Part shown: in pieces, positions 16,639 to 21,743 of the stretch
Numbering within the stretch: position 1 is the stretch's first letter
Layout of the letters: each line of letters starts with the position of its first letter
Source: Candidatus Aerophobota bacterium
Lineage (GTDB): Bacteria > Aerophobota > Aerophobia > Aerophobales > Aerophobaceae
DNA length: 21,743 bases
Direction of reading: 5' to 3'
Assembly (NCBI GenBank): GCA_030672545.1
Contig: DAOVGF010000030.1
Span: 1-21,743, forward strand
Program-made: the position numbers and the translations under genes
Notes under the pieces: generated by a model
Seen by the model: only the letters and a program-made list of their open reading frames with translations
The model's database searches: none
Told to the model about the DNA's origin: nothing

Positions 16639-17170
16639 AGAAAAATGGGGAAGAGCTCTAAAAGAAACCAAAATCCTGCGGTTACGGCTACGGAGCTTAC
16701 TTTCTTTGGAAGCTACCGAGCTTTCTTATATTTCTTTAGCTGAGTCTTCAATAAATATTGGTGATTCAGTAGTTCGTCAGGGTAAGGTTGTGGCCCACAG
16801 GCCTTTGATAATACTTCCTCATTATTATTATCCCCAGTTTGAGGGATTTGAATTTGAAGAAAATCTGAAAGTAAATCCCGAGACCGTGCGGAGATTCTTA
16901 CTAATGAGAGGAATATCTTTTCCTTCTCTGAAGTATAAAAATGTTTCTCATACGGTAGATATTTACGAAGGCCATCTGGAGAAAGCTATTGCTTACTATT
17001 CCGACCAATTGGAAAGAAGAGAGGATACTCATCTGGGGTTAATTGTCGGGCCGGAGGACTGCTGGCAGTTGTCTGTTCTTATTTACGTAGCTACTTTGGC
17101 CATCCGCTCCGCTCCCCATGATTTGGAGAAGTTGTTCGAAGAATTTAGAAGAAGACATAAAGATATGTAG
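16628..17170 (+). CDS. Unrecognised protein coupled to the long MDR dehydrogenase
   Basis: 180 residues, no family recognised. The start ATG lies within the end of the dehydrogenase gene (11-bp overlap), so it is translationally coupled. It has no signal peptide or membrane segment. Visible features are a Leu/Arg-rich N-terminal helix (KETKILRLRLRSLLSLEATE), a stretch with HRPLIILPHYYYPQFEGFEFEENL, a charged helical middle, and a C-terminal segment with GLIVGPEDCWQLSVLIYV then a basic helix ending RRRHKDM. Codon use looks like the neighbours, which supports a real gene. A subunit or regulator of the dehydrogenase is possible but unproven. Confidence 0.75.
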   Translation: MDLEEKWGRALKETKILRLRLRSLLSLEATELSYISLAESSINIGDSVVRQGKVVAHRPLIILPHYYYPQFEGFEFEENLKVNPETVRRFLLMRGISFPSLKYKNVSHTVDIYEGHLEKAIAYYSDQLERREDTHLGLIVGPEDCWQLSVLIYVATLAIRSAPHDLEKLFEEFRRRHKDM

Positions 17171-17252
17171 TTGTCTTTGAGCAAAAACTGGAGAAAATGA
17201 TTTCTTAGCATATCTCGGGAGAGAAAGGTCTCTATTTGGAGAAAGATAGCTC

Positions 17253-17267
17253 AGGAGGAAAAGGATA
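17253..17267 (+). promoter_or_regulatory. Strong ribosome binding site facing an AUA codon
   Basis: AGGAGG (17253–17258) is followed after 6 bases by ATA (17265–17267), in frame with mltA. No ATG, GTG or TTG exists in that frame between the upstream stop (TAG at 17247) and the GTG at 17301, which itself has no properly spaced ribosome site. Confidence 0.5.
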
Positions 17268-17300
17268 ATAAGACAATCCAGATTCCTCTTTTTTTGGGGA

Positions 17301-18452
17301 GTGTTTTTTCTCTTAAGTGGAATCAATTTTCCTCTTTTTTCCAGCCAGAGTAAAGAAGGCAGTTTCTTAACTCCTCTCTCCCAGGAGGAAATCCCCTTTT
17401 TTGAAGACAGGGGAATTGAATCTCTTAAATTAGCTTTTGGAAGGGAGGTAAGATTCCTCTTGGAGAAAATATCCCGAGATCAAACTCTCCCTTTTGGTCA
17501 AGGAAGAGTGAGTCCTTCTCTTTTAATGGATAGTGCCCAACTTTTTCTTCAGACCTTGAGAGAAAGTAGTAGCCCAAAGGAACTCAACCGATTAATCAGA
17601 GAGAGATTTGACGTTTTCCAGGCTGGTGAGCAAGGTAGAGTTCTCTTTACCGGATATTTTGCTCCTATCTGTGAGGGTAGCCTCCAACCCGATCAGAACT
17701 ACTGCTGGCCAGTTTACCGCCGACCTACCGACTTATTTGTTCTTAATTTAGCCGGTTTTCTTCCTGGACAAGAAGATGAGGAGCTCATTTTTCGAATAGA
17801 TGAAGGGAGGGCGGTCCCTTACTGGACTCGAAAAGAAATTGTTAAAGAAGGGGCTTTAGTCGGTCAAGGTCTCGAATTGGTCTGGCTAAGAGACCAAATA
17901 GATAGATTTTTTCTTATGGTTGAGGGGGCGGGTAAAATCCGGCTACCTGACGGGAGTACTTTTTGGCTTAATTATGACTCTACCAACGGAAGACCTTATA
18001 CCAGTGTGGGCTATCTTCTGGTAAAGGATGGCTGGATGAAGCCGGAAGAAACATCTATGGAGGGTATAAGGAACTACTTTAGAGAACATCCCCAAAAAAT
18101 GGATAAGTATCTTCTGGCCAATGACAGATTTGTGTTTTTTAAAAGAGAAAATGATGGACCCTACAGTTGGATCCAGGCTATTCTTACCCCGGCAAGGTCC
18201 ATCGCCACTGATAAAGCCATTTTCCCGTCGGGAGCTTTAGCTTATATAGTTTATCAGCTTCCCCAGTTTGATCTCTCAGGAAAGGTGGTGGGTGTGAAGC
18301 AGCAAGCCCATTTTGTCTTTGATCAGGACAAGGGAGGAGCTATTAAAGGCCCCGCCCGGGTTGATCTTTATCTTGGGGAAGGGAAAGAAGCGGAACGAAT
18401 CGCCGGCGGTCTGCACTGCTGGGGCAGACTTTATTATCTTTTGAAGAAGTAG
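17301..18452 (+). CDS. mltA: MltA-type membrane/periplasmic lytic transglycosylase
   Basis: 383 residues from the GTG at 17301. MltA enzymes cut the MurNAc–GlcNAc bond of peptidoglycan, forming 1,6-anhydro ends. The MltA core is seen in FTGYFAPICEGS (116–127), VYRRPTDLF (138–146), MVEGAGKIRLPDGS (206–219) and YDSTNGRPYTSVG (225–237). The C-terminal 3D domain has ARSIATDKAIFPSG and DQDKGGAIKGPARVDLY, with Asp343 the likely catalytic acid. GTG gives a signal peptide with no basic N-terminus; the frame continues upstream to give R-Q-S-R before the hydrophobic run, and AGGAGG (17253–17258) is placed to start at an AUA at 17265. There is no lipobox Cys, unlike E. coli MltA. Confidence 0.92.
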   Translation: MFFLLSGINFPLFSSQSKEGSFLTPLSQEEIPFFEDRGIESLKLAFGREVRFLLEKISRDQTLPFGQGRVSPSLLMDSAQLFLQTLRESSSPKELNRLIRERFDVFQAGEQGRVLFTGYFAPICEGSLQPDQNYCWPVYRRPTDLFVLNLAGFLPGQEDEELIFRIDEGRAVPYWTRKEIVKEGALVGQGLELVWLRDQIDRFFLMVEGAGKIRLPDGSTFWLNYDSTNGRPYTSVGYLLVKDGWMKPEETSMEGIRNYFREHPQKMDKYLLANDRFVFFKRENDGPYSWIQAILTPARSIATDKAIFPSGALAYIVYQLPQFDLSGKVVGVKQQAHFVFDQDKGGAIKGPARVDLYLGEGKEAERIAGGLHCWGRLYYLLKK

Positions 18453-18483
18453 TCGAAAAATGCCCCCCGGCGTAATATGGTGT

Positions 18484-19110
18484 ATGGTGAAGAAAAATAA
18501 AGACTTAGAAGAATACGTGTTAGTTTTCCCAACTTCTGTACTAAAAGAAGAGGAATATTTTCAAGGCTTATGTTTTGATATGGAGAAATATATGAAGGTT
18601 ATTAACCATAATTATAGATTTATAAGAAGAAAGAACGCAGAGGCTAACTACAATTATAAACAATTGATACCTTATGTAATCTTAAACTACGACGATAAGA
18701 TTTTTAGTTACCGAAGAGGGGCATTGTTGTCTGAAGAGAGGCTATTAAATAATTATTCTATTGGAATTGGAGGGCATATTTCTATAAGTGATCCCAATTT
18801 ATTCACTACAACTTATAGTGAAGGGACAAATAGAGAAGTAAGAGAAGAATTATACCTAGATACTGAATATGTTGATGATATAGTTGCTCTGCTCAATGAT
18901 GATTCAAGTGAAGTCGGTAAAGTTCATTTTGGAATTATTCATATTTTTAGATTAAGTAAACCCTTGGTTAGAAAAAAAGAAAAGTCCATTAATGAAGCTA
19001 AATTTGTAAGTATTAAAAAACTAAAGAAAAATATTGATAAATATGAAAATTGGTCTAAGATTTGTATAAGCAATATAGAAAAACTATTTAAAGTCCAAAC
19101 CACCGTCTAA
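18484..19110 (+). CDS. Nudix-like hydrolase, A+T-rich
   Basis: 208 residues from the ATG at 18484; the frame also has an ATG at 18460, but its extra residues (MPPGVIWC) look non-native and neither start has a strong ribosome site. Patterns of a Nudix subfamily are clear: VLVFPTSVL at the N-terminus, LIPYVILNY, YRRG, SIGIGGHIS, then GTNREVREELYLD as the Nudix helix, followed by LNDDSSEVGKVHFGIIH. The REVREEL metal-binding core is intact, but the first Glu of the standard 23-residue box and the Gly after EE are replaced. It probably cleaves a nucleoside-diphosphate-linked compound. Base composition is clearly A+T-richer than both flanks, with codons such as AAA, ATA and TTA dominant, suggesting recent transfer. 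Confidence 0.82.
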   Translation: MVKKNKDLEEYVLVFPTSVLKEEEYFQGLCFDMEKYMKVINHNYRFIRRKNAEANYNYKQLIPYVILNYDDKIFSYRRGALLSEERLLNNYSIGIGGHISISDPNLFTTTYSEGTNREVREELYLDTEYVDDIVALLNDDSSEVGKVHFGIIHIFRLSKPLVRKKEKSINEAKFVSIKKLKKNIDKYENWSKICISNIEKLFKVQTTV

Positions 19111-19485
19111 CACGGACTCTGCGGTTTTGCCTCACTTTGCCAAACATTCACCTAGCCAACCAGAGAAAAAATTTGACTTATCACCCGATAAATGATTCAA
19201 TGAGTACCTCTTCGGTTACATTTTAAGTGATTTGATGCGTTGACTTGTCCTGGACGCTGTGGTAACTTAGAGTCTTTGGAGCCAAATCCAAAAAATTCCT
19301 GTGCCCAAATTGTAACCGTTTGAGGCCGAAGTAGACACAAATAGGTGTAAGTATTTGGTACTCAATAAAACTTACAGATTATTTATAGAAGGTGATTAGA
19401 GGCAAAAATATTGGCTAATAATGGGAGGAGGTGAGGTTGAGACTTGCACTTTGAAGATCAAAAAAAGTAAAAAAGGAGGTCATAA
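19111..19485. other. Spacer before the solute-binding protein gene
   Basis: About 375 bp without an intact gene. It holds a frameshifted zinc-ribbon remnant (19231–19334) and, at the end, the strong ribosome site of the next gene. TTGACT boxes at 19172 and 19240 have only weak −10 partners, so no promoter is called. Confidence 0.5.
19231..19334 (+). pseudogene. Frameshifted four-cysteine zinc-ribbon remnant, possibly transposase
   Basis: One frame reads FDALTCPGRCGN (from 19231). After a frame change at about 19264 another reads LRVFGAKSKKFLCPNCNRLRPK and stops at 19334. Joined, they give CPxxCG, a short linker with GxKxKxF, then CPNCxR, the layout of an N-terminal zinc ribbon in several IS transposases. 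The piece is only about 34 codons, so chance is not excluded. Confidence 0.25.
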
Positions 19486-20892
19486 GTGAAAGGAATAACA
19501 AGGAAAAGAGCATTAACGATAATATTGGCAGTTACTATGATATTAAGCTTGTCAGCGGCAATATGGGCTCAGAGTTCTCTGTCTGAGCGATCGGCGGAGG
19601 TAGCTAAACAGGCAAAGATTGACTGGGGACAGTTGAAGGGAGAAACCATACACCTGGCCCTGTTGCGATCCGTCCTGGCCGATTGGCAACTGGAAATGGT
19701 TCCCGACTTCGAAAAACTGACCGGAATAAAGATAACCTATGAAGACTACGCGGAAAACGCCCTCTGGCAAAAGGAACTACTTGATCTATCGACGGGTGCG
19801 GGTAGTTTTGACTATATGATGATGGGTCCCTTTTATGCGCCGCGCTACGTCAAGGAAAAATGGGTAGCCGATCTCTCCCAATTTATGGATAAGCCCCACC
19901 TATTCGACCAAGAATGGTATGACTACCCAGATGTATTAGCCTCTATTCGGGAAGCATATAACATTGGTGGGTACGTGGCGGCGATTCCTCTTGATGGGGT
20001 GACTCACGTGCTCTTCTATCGGACAGATGTATATGACAAGTACGGCATCACCGTTCCTGAGACTATGGATGAACTCCTCTCGGCGGCGGAAAAGCTTACT
20101 CTGGACACTAATGCCAATGGAAAAATTGATATGTACGGGATTGGTCTGCGGGGGTCTTGGCTAGCCATAACCCAACCTGCTTTCTTGTACACCTACGGAG
20201 GAGGTTTTTTGGACAGTAATTTTGAGCCATTGATCAGTACTCGGGAAAGCGTTTTTGGTATTAAGAGATATGTGGATTTGTGCAAAAACTATGCCCCTCC
20301 CGGAACTGCCGGCAAGATGTGGTCTGACGTTCTGGAGGACTTCCGGGGTGGATTAACAGCTACGATCGTAGACACAATTGCCTGGGCGACTCAGTTTGAG
20401 AACCCCGACAAATCCAAAATTATCGGTAAGGTAGGTGTGGCCAAAATACCCGGGCTGACACCCGATAAGCCTGGCGAACCGGGATGGTGGTCCTGGTCTG
20501 TAGGCATAAATGAAGCCTCAAAGCATAAGGAAGCGGCTTGGCTGTATTTGATGTGGACTACCTCAAAAATCCAGTCACTCAGATTCGCTCTCAAGCGAGG
20601 AGTTACCGGTAGAACCTGGGTTACTCAGCAACCTGAATATACCAACCTGGTGGGCAAGCTCAACTTCGGAAACTGGCTGAATTGCTTTAGTTATGGTATG
20701 GCGGAGGCCCGGGGCGATTATTTGGTCACTCAAGTCGGCGGTAGGGCCGTTCCCGAGGCCACCGAGGTAATGAAGAAGGTCCAAATTGAAGTATCTGCGG
20801 CTATAGCGGGACAGAAGACAGTAGAACGGGCTTTGAGCGACGCCAACAGAGGTATAAAAGAAACGATGAAGAAAGCCGGATACTATCGATGA
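19486..20892 (+). CDS. ABC transporter extracellular solute-binding protein (sugar type, family 1)
   Basis: 468 residues, a periplasmic substrate-binding protein. The signal peptide has a basic start (KGITRKR), a hydrophobic core (residues 9–25) and probable cleavage after Ala28 (IWA|QSS). The mature part fits family 1 binding proteins: VPDFEKLTGIKITYEDY, FDYMMMGPFYAPRYVKEKWVADLS, YNIGGYVAAIPLDGVTHVLFYRTDVYDKYGITVPETMDEL, and a Trp-rich sugar-binding region (PGWWSWSVGIN). The GTG start has an ideal AAAGGAGGT upstream. It is followed by a sulfatase-superfamily gene rather than permeases, so the transporter is incomplete here. Uptake of a sugar or sulfated sugar is inferred. Confidence 0.95.
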   Translation: MKGITRKRALTIILAVTMILSLSAAIWAQSSLSERSAEVAKQAKIDWGQLKGETIHLALLRSVLADWQLEMVPDFEKLTGIKITYEDYAENALWQKELLDLSTGAGSFDYMMMGPFYAPRYVKEKWVADLSQFMDKPHLFDQEWYDYPDVLASIREAYNIGGYVAAIPLDGVTHVLFYRTDVYDKYGITVPETMDELLSAAEKLTLDTNANGKIDMYGIGLRGSWLAITQPAFLYTYGGGFLDSNFEPLISTRESVFGIKRYVDLCKNYAPPGTAGKMWSDVLEDFRGGLTATIVDTIAWATQFENPDKSKIIGKVGVAKIPGLTPDKPGEPGWWSWSVGINEASKHKEAAWLYLMWTTSKIQSLRFALKRGVTGRTWVTQQPEYTNLVGKLNFGNWLNCFSYGMAEARGDYLVTQVGGRAVPEATEVMKKVQIEVSAAIAGQKTVERALSDANRGIKETMKKAGYYR

Positions 20893-20925
20893 TTTATTGA
20901 TGAAAAACTGGGAAATATAATCAAA

Positions 20926-20975
20926 GGCTCTGGATATCCTCTGAGAAAATGCTTCGTAGGGGGATACCCAGAGCC
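20926..20975 (+). repeat. Long-stem hairpin between solute-binding protein and sulfatase genes
   Basis: GGCTCTGGATATCC (20926–20939) and GGATACCCAGAGCC (20962–20975) pair over 14 bp with a single A·C mismatch around a 22-nt loop. It sits 33 bp after the stop. No T-tract follows (GGTTTTACTCC), so it looks more like an mRNA-stabilising or attenuating structure than a full terminator; it would let the binding protein be made in excess of the downstream gene. Confidence 0.55.
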
Positions 20976-21071
20976 AACCGGTTTTACTCCGGGGAAATCC
21001 AATCCCAAGTTTTGCCCGGGCAATCTGAGAATAACTTCGATTCTTTGAGGGAGTCACCAAGGGATAAGAGA

Positions 21072-21743
21072 ATGAAAAAGAGAAACATAGTCTTGATAAG
21101 TATGGATGAAGTTCGGCCGGATAGCCTGAGTTGCTACGGATACGGAAAAATAAGGACAGAGCACATTGATCGGGTAGCGGAAGAGGGAGTATTGTTCCAG
21201 ACTTGCCTAGCGGCAAGTTGTTTTACTCCCCTGTGTATGTCCTCAGTCCTGTGCGGTGTTTACCCTAACAAACACCTGCTTCGCAATCCTTTTGGCCGCA
21301 TCCGGCACAAAACGATAGCTGAAACTCTCAAAGAGTACGGCTACCGGACAGCGGGTTTTGTAGGGGTAGGAGTACTGGGAGCAAGACATGGCTTCAGTAG
21401 TGGTTTTGACTCATTCGATGAGCCTTCTGAGGATACCATCTGGAGACAATGGGACTTTGAGGATCCTTCAAGCGAGTTGTTCTATGAAGGTAACTGGTGG
21501 GTTGATCGAATGGTGAACTGGTTGCGGGAAAACCATTCTGCTCCTTTTTTCGTTTGGGGACATTACTACGAGACTCACGAAGGAGCTGAGAAGCCGTTAT
21601 TACGAGATAAACTGATAAAAGAAGGGGAACTCTCCCAGTTCACTTACAAGGACGCTAAGATAAAATATATGGACGAAAAGTTGTTTGGCAGACTCCTCGG
21701 GGTATTTGAAGAACTGAGGTTATGGGAGAGTACTACCTTGGTT
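21072..21743 (+). CDS. Sulfatase/alkaline-phosphatase superfamily hydrolase, partial
   Basis: ATG at 21072 opens a frame that runs to the window end (224 residues, C-terminus missing). The N-terminal metal site is NIVLISMDEVRPDSLSCYGY (Asp12), typical of the superfamily. The nucleophile region is CFTPLCMSSVLCGVYP (50–65): aligned on the conserved S..L.G, the nucleophile position is Thr52, not the Cys or Ser of the Cys-X-Pro-X-Arg sulfatase motif, and the Arg is Met. FVWGHYYETH matches the W.HY..H segment. There is no signal peptide, so it would be cytoplasmic. It may be a phospho- or phosphonate-ester hydrolase or transferase rather than a formylglycine sulfatase. It follows the solute-binding protein by 179 bp. 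Confidence 0.85.
   Translation, partial: MKKRNIVLISMDEVRPDSLSCYGYGKIRTEHIDRVAEEGVLFQTCLAASCFTPLCMSSVLCGVYPNKHLLRNPFGRIRHKTIAETLKEYGYRTAGFVGVGVLGARHGFSSGFDSFDEPSEDTIWRQWDFEDPSSELFYEGNWWVDRMVNWLRENHSAPFFVWGHYYETHEGAEKPLLRDKLIKEGELSQFTYKDAKIKYMDEKLFGRLLGVFEELRLWESTTLV

Noticed and set aside
19435..19455. Tiny leader-like frame (TTG start, M-R-L-A-L) after GGAGGTGAGG
   Set aside because: A good ribosome-site-like string, but five codons with no attenuator hairpin is not enough to call a leader peptide.
20575..21216. 213-codon minus-strand open frame spanning the end of the solute-binding protein and start of the sulfatase gene
   Set aside because: Antisense to two well-supported genes; low-complexity Ser/Phe/Leu-rich product with no domain.

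Overview
This 21.7 kb window looks like the chromosome of an uncultured, probably anaerobic, diderm bacterium. The evidence is a bacterial dnaG–rpoD block, an MltA-type lytic transglycosylase (implying an outer membrane and periplasm), an ADP-forming acyl-CoA synthetase of the kind used for ATP-yielding acetate formation, frequent GTG/TTG starts, moderate G+C, and scattered palindromic intergenic repeats. A candidate phylum such as Aerophobota or Omnitrophota is a guess from gene content only; no rRNA or other decisive marker is present.

Left arm (1–6543, minus strand). A three-gene, translationally coupled acyl-CoA unit reads leftwards from a promoter near 6503–6531: a CoA-transferase/hydrolase fused to a GNAT acetyltransferase, a single-chain ADP-forming acyl-CoA synthetase, and a stand-alone BioD-like/DRTGG protein matching the N-terminal module of long phosphotransacetylases. 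Together they suggest conversion of acyl-CoA to free acid with ATP formation, plus built-in regulation. A second promoter (1299–1326) then drives an ABC ATPase and the start of a membrane-anchored Ig-like-fold protein cut by the window edge.

Divergent spacer (6418–6997). It holds a cluster of related hairpin repeats, a strong promoter for the rightward genes, and a perfect 12-bp palindrome at the predicted transcription start.

Middle (6998–10250, plus strand). A zinc-dependent MDR alcohol dehydrogenase, an SDR oxidoreductase and an MscS-type channel are followed by a spacer with two more hairpins.

Housekeeping block (10251–15182). zapA, cvpA, a dNTP triphosphohydrolase, dnaG and rpoD are packed with overlaps or minimal gaps. 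After rpoD come a long MDR dehydrogenase overlapping an unrecognised gene, and an MltA lytic transglycosylase whose best ribosome binding site points at an AUA codon.

Right arm (18460–21743). An A+T-rich Nudix-like gene, probably acquired, precedes a spacer with a frameshifted zinc-ribbon remnant. Then come an ABC sugar-type solute-binding protein and a sulfatase-superfamily gene cut by the window end; the latter has Thr rather than Cys at the expected nucleophile position. No tRNA, rRNA or CRISPR array was seen. The most interesting items are the acyl-CoA trio, the hairpin repeat family with compensated stems, the possible AUA start, and the palindrome at the divergent promoter.
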